Positions 34,922 to 45,399 of a stretch of 64,000 bases of DNA are shown piece by piece. The notes below the pieces were generated by a model, which worked only from the letters and a program-made list of their open reading frames with translations, was not told where the DNA came from and did no database searches. The position numbers were made by a program, and so were the translations under genes. This DNA comes from Poa pratensis (Eukaryota; Streptophyta; Magnoliopsida; Poales; Poaceae), in assembly GCA_947311845.1 (NCBI GenBank), contig CAMZMU010000063.1:54426337-54490336 (forward strand). The letters run 5' to 3'. How positions within the stretch are numbered: the stretch's first letter is position 1; each line of letters begins with the position of its first letter.

Positions 34922-37900
34922 TTAAGGTATATTACATCTGCACCCGGCATACCGGGGATTTAATGTTTTGCTTGAGACAAGTTCAGGCCTCGGAACCAGA
35001 GACCTCGGTCGCCGAAGTTGTGGTAGTGGGACCTCGGAAGCAGGAGCCTCGGGCGCAGGAGCAGGAACAACCTCGGGCGCAGGAACAACCTCGGTCGCGG
35101 AAGCAACCTCGGTTGTTGGAGTGGATGCCGGGGTGTCCGTCACGTCGGGGGAGATCACCTCGGTGGCTACGGCTTTGCCGGACTTGCCCTTGGGTTCGGA
35201 GGTTCTCGAAGTGAAGTCATCATCAGAGCCTTCAGCCACCTCGGTTGTTTTGCCGGCCTTGCCCTTGGAGCTCTCAGGCTCGTCAAAGTCAATTTCCTCG
35301 CCGTCAGAACTTCTTCACCGGACTCTTCTCCTCGTCCGAGCTCTCTTCATCCTCAGAATAGAGGCGCCCGTCATCAAAGGTCCGGGTGTTTGCATAACTA
35401 GCAAAGAGGTCGGCTGCTGCTTGGCGTTTCGCAATGCCATCAGGGTGGAGTTCCAAGGAGAGCCCCTGCGCAGGGAGGTAACCGTGTGGATCTCAACAGA
35501 TCATACCAACAGCACGAACACCAGGGCCTTGTCCGCTCCAGCCCGAGCTGATGAGCATCTCCACTCCCGAAGTCTAGCCTCGGCTCCTTTCAGCTTCGTG
35601 GCGAGCTCGTCGATGCAAGTGGGAGTCTTGACCTTGGGCCAGAGGGCACGGTGGACCTCGATGGCAGCATCAACCAGCTTGGTTCCAATGGCCCTGAGCG
35701 GCCTGATCCGAGCATTAAGGGCAACAAGGTGGTCCTGGATATCCCAGCTTTCGCTGAGGGTTTCTGTCTCAGCCCTCTTTGCCCGAGCTGCTTGAACTTC
35801 GCGGATAGCCTTGTCCTTGGAGTGCTCAAGTTCTCTGAAGAAGACAAAAAGGCTGTCGCTGAAATAAGGCATACGGTGGCACGGGGTGTAGGTCGGCAGA
35901 AAATAAGGAAAAGGGGAAAAGAAACTTACTGTCCATTTGGTGATTAATCCGAGCGAGCTCGGACAACCAGCTTTTCGATATAGCTCGGAGGGCGATAAGT
36001 TCGGCTTCGGCCGAGGTGGCGCGGCTCTCCAGGGTCTTGGCAAGCTCTTGCTGCTGTTCGGCGGCCTGGTCTTTGACCTTCATAGCGTCCTCCACAGCAG
36101 TTTTGGCTTCATTAGCCCGGTTCAGCTCTTGTTGCAGCCGAGCTATTTCATCTTCGGCTGTCTTCAACTTGGAGGCATAATCTTTGTCGCTCTGCTCCTT
36201 TGCGGATAGAAGAGTCCGGTGAGACTTCTTCAGTCTGTTGTGATCCAGCAGGAGGTTCTTGAAGATCTTTGTCCGAGCATTGTTGCACTCCTGAAAAAAT
36301 AGAGAGATCAGTTCGAAGAAATCCGAGGTCTTTTTAGCACCCGAGGCCCGGGGACTTGGCATTGGCCTCGGGGACTCAGCATGGGAGAAATGACAAGTTT
36401 TTGAGATTCAAGCCGAGCAATTTTAACTCGGTGGAGTGTCAATTGCTCAACCCGAATCTCGGGGACTGGGAATAGTGTATGTTTGTCATTTGGTTTCAAA
36501 GGAAGAAAGAGAGTTGCGTAAAGAAACTTACCGAGGCCTTCTTGCTGCAATCAAGGACCGCAGTCTGCATGTTGTAGATGGACTGGAGCACGGCGCTAGG
36601 TCCAACTGGATGCTCAGAGCTCGGGTTAGAGGAGACCTCGGCAGCGTCAGCCGAGTTCCAGTCCATGTCATAGTGCTTCTCCGAGCCTAAGCTGTTCCCG
36701 CTCTTGGTCCGGAGTTGCCCGACCTCCCAGCTGCTGATGTTCGGCTGGATGGTAGCAGCAAAAAGCTCGGGAGGTGGCGACCTGAGAGCTCGAGGGCGCG
36801 GTCTTGATCAGGTGGACTTCGGCGGGAACATGCGGCACTAGTTGGGTGCTCGCAGCCTTGGGGCCCGGTGGCGGTGGCGGCATTGGAGTTTGCTGTGGCT
36901 GTTTGGGGGGCTCAACAACTGGAGCTGAATCTTTCTTCTGCTTCTTCTGCTGCTGTTGCTGCTGGTTGCGCGCAGCTTGAGACTTGGGGGAGAGCCGAGG
37001 CTCCTGCACGGTCTTAGCCGGAGTCTTGGCGCGATCTGTCTCCGCATCCTTCTGAGGAGGCGGAGGAGTCTGATCTCGGCGGGGAGCAGAGTGCCCCAGG
37101 CCGGAGTCAGAGCTCGGCGGTGGAAGTTCGGCGGAGGAGACACGCACCGGGGAGGAGATGGTCTTCTCCGGGCTGCTGAGGTCAATGGACCGTTCTGGAG
37201 GAGAGGCTCTGGCGGGGCTGCCGAGGTTAACCTCGACCTCGGTTGTCTGAGCTTCAACCACTGGAGGCAGTGGTGAATGTATCGAGCTGTGGCTCTGTTT
37301 GATCTGCCGAGCCGGGCTAGACGAAAAAGAAAAGATTAAGTTAGAGTAAAAAACTTAACCTCGGAACAGCGTGAAAGGTAAAAAGGAGCAAGGTGACTTA
37401 CGCATCTTCCTCCACGGGGCCTCGCTTCTTGTGCCTCGCCGAGGTCTTCTTGGCACGCTTGGCTTTGGGCGCCGCAGTCTCCGAGGTCTTGGAAGCCTCG
37501 GCATCCGAGGTACCGGTCCTGAGCGCTTCCGGGAAGCTGCAGACGCTGGATGAAAGTTCTTATATGTTGGAGGAGCATATGAAATGGGAATAACGTTGAC
37601 AGGTTCCAGAATTTGGCAATCGTCATCGTCATCATCGGGCCAATCCTGGATAGACGATCGAACTGGTGGGCGGTGCGAGGTGAAACCACGAGTCTTACCC
37701 GAGGTGGCCTTGGGAATGGGGAGGTGATCCTCATTGTCCGGATCTTCAACCTCGGCGGCGGCCGGGACAGGCAGGTCGGGAGTCCACTCCTTAGAAGAAA
37801 GGGGGCCATCCTCGATTTCCTGTCGAGTGAACTTCTGCAGAGGTGGCAAGTAAAACCGAGTTAGCACAAGATCAATACAAGGTCGGGGTGAAAATGAAAC

Positions 37901-39425
37901 CGAGGAATATTTACGTCGGGTAAAGTACACTTACTTGAGCTGGAAGGTGATCTCGGTCATAGGGCTTGACACCCCATTTCCACTTATCGGGCATGGTGGT
38001 CTTGGCGATGGCCCGGATGCGCCTCTTCACCTCGGAGTCATCAAGTTCAAAGGTGCTGTGCCGAGTGGGGTCGTAGCGGCCACTCATGTGGCAGATCTTA
38101 TGGGCCCGCGCTTGTAAAGGGCTAACTCGGCGGGTGATCATGGTGCGCAAGATGTCATCTGCCCCCAGCTTTTCTCCTGGAGGGACATCATGGTTTGGTG
38201 GATCAGAAGAACCTCGGGAGCGTCGGGTGCAGGCTCATAATCCCAGTTGAGTTGGGCAGGGGGGTTCCAATGGTGAACTCCGGCAAATTGATGAGATCTT
38301 CGGCCCGGGTTCTTCACATAAAAGAAGGAGCGTTGCCATTTGCGGCAGGAGTCCAGGCCCTGGATCCGAGGAAACTCAGAAAGGCGCCGAGGTGAAATCG
38401 AGGCCGCCCCGCAAGCGGTCATCTCCTTGTCCACGACCTTCTTGTTCGGGACGCTTTGCTTCTTGAGCTGGAAGTACTTGGCCCAGGACTCGATGCTTGG
38501 CCATAATCCGAGGTAACCCTCGGAAAAGGTCGCGTAGGCCGAAAGTTGGAGGACGGCGTTGGCGGGCAGGTGGTGTGGCTGTAGCCCAAATTTGTCCAAG
38601 AAATCCCGGAAGAATTTCCCGGCCGGGAGCCCGAAACCACGTTCGAAGTGATCCAGGAAGACGACCCGCTCCCCGGATTCCACCTCGGGTTCGATATCTT
38701 CTTTCTTCGGAACCCGGCAGATGAGTTTAGCCGGGATCCGCCGTGAATCTCGGAGCCATTTGATGTCGACCTCCGTGACGTCGGATCCCTCCCAGCTACC
38801 TCGTTCTCCAGGTGCTCCTTCCTCGGCGGGATCCGAGGCAGAAGACATGTTGACGCTTTCCTGCAGAAGAGGGAGGTTCAACCGGGGTAAGTACCTCGGA
38901 CAGTTCAGGATAGCCGGGGTAAATACCTCGGATCATTCAAGACAGCCGGCTAAAGGATTTAGGCGGGAAACATTTCTACCACTGCAATATACTAGCAAAG
39001 ATCTACCGATGAGCTAAAAAGGGAAATAAAATCGAGTTCATCAAGGGGCAAACCTAAGAGGACAGCACGGTGGATGTATCTGAAACAAATCTAAGTGAGA
39101 TTTAAATGTACTAAAAGGGCTCGAGGGGATCATCTAGTTCATCAAGGTCTTAGGGTTCATCGGATCCTCGAGTTCATCGAAGGATGAACTCATCCATGGC
39201 AATGGAGGGGAAGCGAAGAACTCACCGGTGAGGTACTCGAAGATCGAGGTTGGATGGAGTCGAGGGTGGCGCGAAGGATCGACGGCGGAGTGGCGGCGCA
39301 AGGCGCGGTGCGCGTTTCCGGCGAGAATCTTCGAGACGGCGAGGTCGCAGCGGCGAGTGCTCGACGGCGGCGATGGAGGCAGAAGGCACGGAGCAGTGGG
39401 CGCGGAGCAGTGGGCGAGTGGGGGA
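34922..39425 (-). pseudogene. Antisense multi-exon gene of the Tat element (Transposase_28 / PF04195 type)
   Basis: Minus-strand order: TATA at 39460-39453; leader exon ending near 39223 at GTGAG; acceptor CTCTTCTGCAG before 38862; ATG at 38848 (MSSASDPAEEG). The 'putative gypsy type transposon' domain runs 38700-38400 (FERGFGLPAGKFFRDFLDKFG, LHHLPANAVLQLSAY-like, GYLGLWPS). Next exon block 38150-37926, donor CAAGTAAG; 37838-37403, donor GTAAGTCACC; 37317 to about 36740, Pro/Gln-rich; 36300-35943, a long coiled coil (LKTAEDEIARLQQELNRANEAK); 35866 onward, more heptads (GADKAL); Glu/Pro/Thr-rich tail 35239-34930. Single-base shifts occur near 38150 and 37490. Function unknown; such antisense genes are typical of Tat elements. 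Confidence 0.75.
38138..38848 (-). other. Conserved Transposase_28 domain exon of the antisense gene
   Basis: The longest open antisense exon. Start chosen at ATG 38848 rather than the first in-frame codon at 38881, because CTCTTCTGCAG just upstream looks like a splice acceptor. Conserved blocks are DHFERGFGLPAGKFF, ANAVLQLSAYATF, LGLWPSIESWAKYF and FFYVKNP. Near 38155 a G run (GCTGGGGGCAG) shifts the frame by one; the next block (LRTMITRRVSPLQARAHKICHM) is in another frame. Confidence 0.7.
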
Positions 39426-39452
39426 GAAGAAGAAGAAACTCCCCTGGGCCCC

Positions 39453-39460
39453 TATTTATA
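39453..39460 (-). promoter_or_regulatory. TATA box of the antisense gene
   Basis: TATAAATA on the minus strand, within GGTTATAAATAGGGGCC, followed by a CT-rich leader (GTTTCTTCTTCTTCTCCC). The distance to the ATG at 38848 is bridged by an apparent 5' leader intron. Confidence 0.6.
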
Positions 39461-39968
39461 ACCGTGCGCGGTAACTGCGCACTACCGCGCGGTTACCGGG
39501 GAGGCGTGGATCGTGTGTGGGCGGAGGAGCGGTTGCGCGGTTGGTGGCCGCACGATCGGCCACATCGTGGGCCGCAGAATGGCAACCGCCAGCCTCGGAT
39601 TTCCTGTGCTGGTCAGCGCGAGAATCGAGGGGTCGTGGCGGTCAAGTTGGTCTCGCACTTGAGTGCGCAGGTGCGCTGTTTGGTGGGTCCGGCTGACGAA
39701 GGCGGCGTGTGGTCAGGACCTGTCTTTCAGAGGTCCGGGTTTCGAGGTCCGGGCAGAGATTCTTCGCCACGTGCCTCGGAAGATATTGGGCAAGATTGTG
39801 CTGAGTCAAACAGCTCGGAAAGTTCAGATTGCAGATCAACCTCGGATTAAATTATGGTCTGTGGGAAGTACCTCGGCGGAGCTATTTTAAGGTCGGTTTT
39901 AGAGGTGGTGCCTTGCTTATTTTGAACCTGCTACGGCCCTCCATCCGAGGTCGTAGGACCGCACCAGC

Positions 39969-39980
39969 TTCGGGGACTAA
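39969..39980 (+). other. Polypurine tract of the Tat element
   Basis: TTCGGGGACTAA immediately before the 3' LTR start at 39981. The same CGGGGACT core appears at least ten more times between 32931 and 36470. Confidence 0.6.
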
Positions 39981-41088
39981 TGTCGGGGGGCTACCCCCGG
40001 GTAGGGTCAAGGCTTGGCATAAAGATGAGTTTAAAGATATGCCGAGGTACGGAAAGGGCCGACCTGTTTGGGCCTGGGAGTGTCCGAGCTTCATCTTGAC
40101 CGGGAGGATATAAAGGCCGACCTATCTTGGCCCAGAGGGGTCCGAGGTATCCCGTTGGCCTGGACCGAGGTTCACTGTCCGAGCTGTGTTCAGCCGACCT
40201 AACTACCTCGGTGATATGGTCGGATCTTAAGTACAAGACCCGAGGTAAGGAGCGGGAGCAAGACCCGGGCTAACCAAGGCAGGAGGCCGTAGGTCGGGCA
40301 GGAGTCAATGCTCCTGTCACTTCCAGCCTGGTACAAGAGCGCCTGACGCGGGAGCGTCTGTCACGGAGCCTGGCAGAGGCGTGCCCCGGGTTCGGCGGGG
40401 CTGCACGTCTCTGACCGCTGACCACGCGAGATCCGGGGAAAAGGCTACGAGGTAGCACGGCGTGGCTATGTCCTGTCTCGGTCAGAGGAGACATGCTAGC
40501 TCTGCCGTTATGCAGCAGGGGATGAGCAGGACATGTCTTGTCCCTGACAGAAGTACGATGATGACCAGAGCAGAGGCATGGCTACAGTGTTCAGCGAGGG
40601 GCACAACGGTAACTCGGCTGGCCTATATAGTGGGCTTCACCCCCCTCCTGCTTGAGGGATCGATCGACAGAGGAAGAGAGAGAGATAGAGAGAGAGAGAG
40701 AAAGGTACCTCGGAAACCCAGGAAACACCTTGGATCTAGCTCGGAGTGCCTTCTTCCTCCCGGATAGCTCCATCTTTTACCTCAAGTTCTCACCATTGTA
40801 TCATCATATAGCTCGAGGAGCAGCTTGTACTTGTCACTTTGAGCTATACACTGAGTAGGATAGTGCTGCAGTAGGGGTGTTACCTCCACAAGAGGGCCCC
40901 GAAGCAGGGTACATCGTGGTGTGCTTTGTGTTCTTGGTTTCTTGTTCTCTCGTTCGTGTTCTTGCGGTTTCTTGCGTGTTCTTGCTTGTGCACTTCTTGA
41001 GTGCATAAACCCTCCCCGGATTCCCCCAACGACCATTCGGCCCCATCTTAGCCATACCTATGGCATCTGCCGTGATCCCACCACGACA
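39981..41088 (+). repeat. 3' LTR of the Tat element
   Basis: 1108 bp, lacking 53 bp between GATATGGT and CGGATC that the 5' LTR keeps; the two GGT ends of the missing piece suggest loss by microhomology. Otherwise nearly identical to the 5' LTR. Confidence 0.9.
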
Positions 41089-41902
41089 ACACCAACTTGT
41101 TAAACGTGTGTAGTCGATCTGCCATCTACAGGCTGAATAGGTTCAAAGTGTCGCCGTTTGAAATCCAACAAGGGCGCTTACAGTATCTTTAGTAACAGAT
41201 CTAGAGCTAAATAGCGGAAAACAGAGGTACACACATACATGGCCTTCTCTAGAAATTGGAGGCCCACGGTGTGAAGTGCTAAATGAGACCCGGATACGAG
41301 TTTACTTCCACGTTTTGTTTGTTATTGGGGTTTTCATCCGGTTTCACGTCAATAACTGGGCAATTCTCTTTTGCTTAATAAATAAAAAAATCTCCGTGAT
41401 GGTGATTTGCAATTTCGATAGGACGGTAAGGGGTTCGGGTTGACAGCCTTATTTGAAGGTCATGATGGATTCATCTTCGTCAGTTACGGATGGGCGAATG
41501 GAGGAAGCGCGACGAGTCAGAGAATCGCCTAGTCAGGATTGGTCACGCTCCTGCATGACACTGGGGTGAGAAGCTAACAAGGAAAGTCATGATCTCATCA
41601 CGGAACGACAGACGGGCACTAGGGCGTGCTACGATGGACTCGACACGGTCTCGGACTACATTGTCATGTGCGCTTAGATCTTTTTTTAGGAGAGAAAGAA
41701 ACGTGAGTGGAGCCCGAGCATCTTTTGGTGAGTTAAATCGGCGACACGTTATGGAAGTTGCTAGATGCCCAATGTGTGGGTTTGAAGAGGAGTCATTGTT
41801 CCATGTCCTTGTTTTGGAGTGGTTATTGAAGAATATTTCTTTAGTCTTAAAATTCCACCTCCCACCCAGATTGGTGCAAGAATCGACGGCGCGGAGGCGT
41901 AA
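41089..41902. other. Flank with a weak LINE-like fragment
   Basis: 41089-41590 shows nothing recognisable. The plus frame from about 41590 to 41899 includes RRHVMEVARCPMCGFEEESLFHVLV, which resembles the zinc-binding region at the end of LINE reverse transcriptases (zf-RVT, CxxC...H). The resemblance is short and the frame is broken by the MITE that follows. Confidence 0.35.
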
Positions 41903-42213
41903 GGGCATGTACAATGGAATGATGTCAGCCTTCTCTTAGAGATGCCACGTAAGATTTTTGCTTAGTTGGAGGAGAGAAAAAGAAGAGAGAGGATGTTGTC
42001 TTCTCTTAGCTAAGGGATGATCTCTTAAAATTAAGAGAAGGCTATTTTCTCCATTGTACAGACTTCCCTTATTAAGCTATTTTTAATCAATTTTCATTAA
42101 TTGCTAGAGATAACAATAAGAGATAATGCATTGTACGACTAATATTTATTGCCTTCTCTAAATGATGTGGAGTGCTAAGAGAGGACTCGCCTTCTCTACC
42201 ATTGTACATGCCG
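41903..42213. mobile_element. Tourist-like (PIF/Harbinger) MITE
   Basis: Terminal inverted repeats GGGCATGTACAATGG (41903-41917) and CCATTGTACATGCC(G) (42199-42213), flanked by TAA at 41900-41902 and 42214-42216. 311 bp, AT-rich, with AAGAGAAGG-type internal inverted repeats and no coding capacity. Three-base TAA duplication and size fit Tourist elements mobilised by Harbinger transposases. Confidence 0.85.
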
Positions 42214-42216
42214 TAA

Positions 42217-43040
42217 GCGACGTGGCGGCGAATGACGGAAGGATCGTACCGGGTTAGATAGTGAGATACTGTTTTCATAAATTGATCATTGTGTTGTAAG
42301 GTTTGGCGTCCACACGGCTCGCTTTGTAAAATCCCGCTCGACGATCCATGGCCAAGACAACGGAATCAAAGGATACCGGCATGCTCCAGCTAGAATCGTT
42401 GCATCTAGAATTCTAGATATCATCTAGCTCCGCAATGACCAGCGGAGAAGATTGGCAAGAATTAGTGCGTTGTTCCACAAGTGTTTTTTTCAGCTAGAAA
42501 TTCATAAGATTTGACATTTTTGTAGCGTAGAATTAAAATAATTACAGTTACGATTTTACATGCGTGTAGGGTACATTATTAGCTACATCTAGTATTTTTC
42601 AGACTTGTTTGAAACCTGTAAATATGATTTCCGATTTTTTTAAATAAAATTGCGCACTCAAAACTCGGGAGCAAAAGGAGCTTCCGACATAAAACATAGC
42701 TCCTGTGTTTTCAAAGGTCAATGTATGCTAGTGCAGTACCACTAGCAGATTTTATTTTTAGTATTTCAAAACTTTAAAGTCACCGCAGGAAACATTGGTG
42801 GTGGAACGGTGGCATGAGAATCTGAGATGCTCCTATTGGAACCCCGAAAGTCTCTGGCCGTTACCGGCTTGGTAATTTTGTCTCTTCACCGTATCATCCG
42901 CAGACCCTGATCGGATACGTTGCTTTGGATCCACTCCTATGAGAAATTGAGAATACACCCTGCATCCACCGCTCCACGTGACAACCAAGGTTTTTTTCTG
43001 CTTCTTCCGTCATGACAACCAAGTACAGTCTAGCTCTGGC
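42217..43040. other. Upstream region of the GT47 gene
   Basis: No gene or clear TATA box. AT-rich to 42780, then mixed. The first ATG on the mRNA strand near 43012 is out of frame with the GT47 protein and reads only a few codons. Confidence 0.4.
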
Positions 43041-44731
43041 ATGAACCCTGGCTCTTCCCACTTCCTCGCTGTGCTCCCAATGCCCGAGTCACCAACATCC
43101 CCGCCCAAGCCCCCCTCGCCGCCCCAATCTCCGGTCAATGCCGCCACGCCCTCCGCGGCGTCGGTGTTGCTGCGAGCCGCCGTGCTGTTCCTCGCTTTCC
43201 TAATCCTGCAGCTCCTGCTCTTCAAGTCCCTGCTGAAATTTCCTAGCACGCGGTTCCTCCCAGCCCCGGGACGCTGCAACAGCACCTGGGCCAACGGCGC
43301 GGTCGACCCCGACGCGTGCAAGACCGGGCTCATCTACGTCTACGACCTACCGCCGGAGTTCAACCACGACCTTGTCGCCCGCTGCGACCGCCTCTGGCAT
43401 TGGTACTCCTTCTGCCCGTATCTATCCAACGGCGGCCTGGGCCGTCCGTCATCCACGGTGCCGGCATTGTCAGCCGTACTGCCGAACGCGTCGTGGCCCT
43501 ACTGGTCGAACACCGACCAGTTCCCTCTCGAGCTCATCATCCACCGCCGCCTCCTCTCCCACCCGTGCCGCACCACCGATCCATCGCTCGCCACCGCGTT
43601 CTACGTGCCGTTCTACGCCGGTCTCGACGTGGGCAGCCACCTGTGGGGACTCAACGCCACCTTAGCTGACCGCGACCGCGCCGGCACGCGGCTCCTCCGG
43701 TGGCTCGGGAACCAGACCTCCTTCAAGAGATCCGGCGGGTGGGATCACTTCATCACGCTAGGGCGCATCGCGTGGGACTTCCGCCGGGCCAGCGACGACG
43801 GGTGGGGCAACAACTTCGTGCTCATGCCCGGGATGGCCAATGTCACACGCCTCATCATCGAGGGCGATTGGCGGGATCCTATGGACGTCGGTGTCCCGTA
43901 CCCGACCGGCTTCCACCCCCGCGACGCCGCCGACGTGCGCGCGTGGCAGCGGCACGTGCTGTCCCGTAACCGCACCACCCTCTTCGGGTTCGCCGGCGCG
44001 CCGCGGTCCGAGTTCAGGGACGACTTCAGGGAAGTGCTGCTGGAGGAGTGCGAGGACGCCGGGCGTGCGCACTGCCGCGCAGTGGACTGCCGCGCCAATT
44101 GGTGCAACGAAGACATCTCGATGGTGACGAAGCTGTTCCTGGACTCCAGGTTCTGCCTGCAGCCGCGCGGGACAGCTACACGCGGCGGTCCCTGTTCGAC
44201 TGCATGGTGACCGGGGCCGTGCCGGTGCTGTTCTGGCGGAGGACGGCGTACGACCAGTACCGGTGGTTCCTTCCGGCAAGGGGGAAGGAGAGGGAGTGGT
44301 CGGTCTTCATAGACCGACAGGCGCTGCGCGCGGGCAACGTGAGCGTGCTGGAGGTTCTGCAGGGGCTCAGCGAGCAGCGAGTACGGCGGATGCGTGAGCG
44401 CGTCGTGGAGATGATCCCGAGGCTTGTGTACGGTTCGTCGTCCGACGGGCTCGGCGACGGCATGGCGGACGCGTTCGAGTTGGCGCTGGGTGGCGTGCTC
44501 AAGCGGTTCCGCCGGCGCCGGTGGAGCATTGCGCGTGAAGGTGCGTGCTTTCCGGTTCTCACCGCCGTCTTCTACGCTCTTGTTTTCTTCTATTTCTCAC
44601 CTTTGAGATCTTGGATCGATGTTACTACCTTGCCACTTACTTTGTTTACTACACTACATTTTCGAATTCTTTTATGTCCAGCTGTTTCCTTGCTCCATAG
44701 TAGAAGTATTGACCCTGCACCGAGCCACTAA
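43041..44731 (+). CDS. GT47 exostosin-family glycosyltransferase, MUR3/KATAMARI1-like (one frameshift)
   Basis: Predicted Golgi type II membrane enzyme. Start chosen at ATG 43041; the open frame extends upstream to 42978 without ATG. Residues 1-40 are Pro/Ser-rich cytosolic tail, 42-61 one membrane anchor (VLLRAAVLFLAFLILQLLLF), then stem and exostosin domain from about 97: GLIYVYDLPPEFN, WYSFCPYLSNGG, YWSNTDQFPLE, FYVPFYAGLDVG, GWDHFITLGRIAWDF, FCLQPRG, DSYTRRSLFDCMVTGAVPV. MUR3-clade enzymes add galactose to xyloglucan; related monocot members are less well characterised, so the substrate is inferred. One base is missing in the G run at 44169-44171, between FCLQPRG and DSYTRRS; on either side the protein is intact. 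The tail after RRRRWSIAREG (44540) is not family-like, and GGTGCGT there could be a splice donor with an acceptor at about 44760. Confidence 0.8.
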
Positions 44732-45396
44732 CCATTAGCTTTTCCAAAAACCTTCAACAGGTCGCCCACCTGGCCCTTCCGTAGCGGTGCGTGTCAACGA
44801 CACATCGGTGGCGCCTCCTGCTTCTAACGGCAGAAATAGGTCGGTGATCCGTCGGCGACGCCGCCGGTACATCTCACGGGATAGATCGAAGAGAGTGGCT
44901 TCATCACACGTACGGACCGTCATTTCCCAAGCACCGGCATTAGGACGCCAAAGTTTGCAGACATCTTGACCAGGTGAGGAAGACCTAGAAGCATTTCTGC
45001 TTAAGGGGCATTACTGAAGTTGTGCTAGATCTCGGATCATGGAGGGATCAACGGGTCAAATTCGCGAGAGGTGATCTGGTGGATGTGATATACTGGAGAA
45101 GTATGGGATGTCCCGCTGCTAGCCCAGGGTTTAAGAAATGGTTAACTCATAGAGTAGATTAGTTTACAGTGAAGTTGCTACGGGCGATGCATCCGTGTTT
45201 CTTGCAGTTGACCAAGAGATGGATTCGTTTGCAGGCTCTAGAAGGTGGCCATGATCTCCTGACTGACAGCGGTGTAATTGTATACTTGGCACAAGTTTTG
45301 AGGAATATTATACTAATACACTCTTACTGAGTACTAACATACGCGGTTATATGTGGTAATATCGGCTTATCTAAGCATCTGTGATGTGTGAGTGAC
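44732..45396. other. Downstream region of the GT47 gene
   Basis: 44760-44969 has an open plus frame rich in Arg (IRRRRRRYISRD) that would follow if 44543-44760 were an intron; it matches nothing I know. From 44970 to 45396 no feature is seen. Confidence 0.35.
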
Positions 45397-45399
45397 TAC

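Larger units (their letters stand above)
26404..41088 (+). mobile_element. Full-length Tat-lineage Gypsy retrotransposon, 14.7 kb, with antisense gene
   Basis: LTRs 26404-27548 and 39981-41088 start TGTCGGGGGG and end CCACGACA. Flanking pentamers are ACGCC (26399-26403) and ACACC (41089-41093), which fits a 5-bp target duplication with one CpG-type change. Plus strand order: PBS, gag, aspartic protease, RT, RNase H, a second (archaeal-type) RNase H, integrase. Between integrase and the 3' LTR lies a 4.5-kb minus-strand gene of the Transposase_28 type, a layout known in Tat-group elements such as Grande. The LTRs differ by only about nine substitutions, so insertion was recent, yet the coding frames hold around ten breaks. 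Confidence 0.92.

Noticed and set aside
34968..35795. 275-codon plus-strand ORF after the integrase
   Set aside because: Lies opposite exons of the antisense gene, which carry the recognisable coiled-coil and Glu/Pro/Thr-rich sequence; the plus frame has no domain.
39254..39850. 198-codon plus-strand ORF before the 3' LTR
   Set aside because: Opposite the antisense leader and promoter region; Arg/Gly-rich translation of GC-rich DNA.
44735..44969. A second exon of the GT47 gene
   Set aside because: A donor at about 44543 and an acceptor at about 44760 exist, but the encoded Arg-rich tail matches no family member and related genes are usually intronless; left as a note only.
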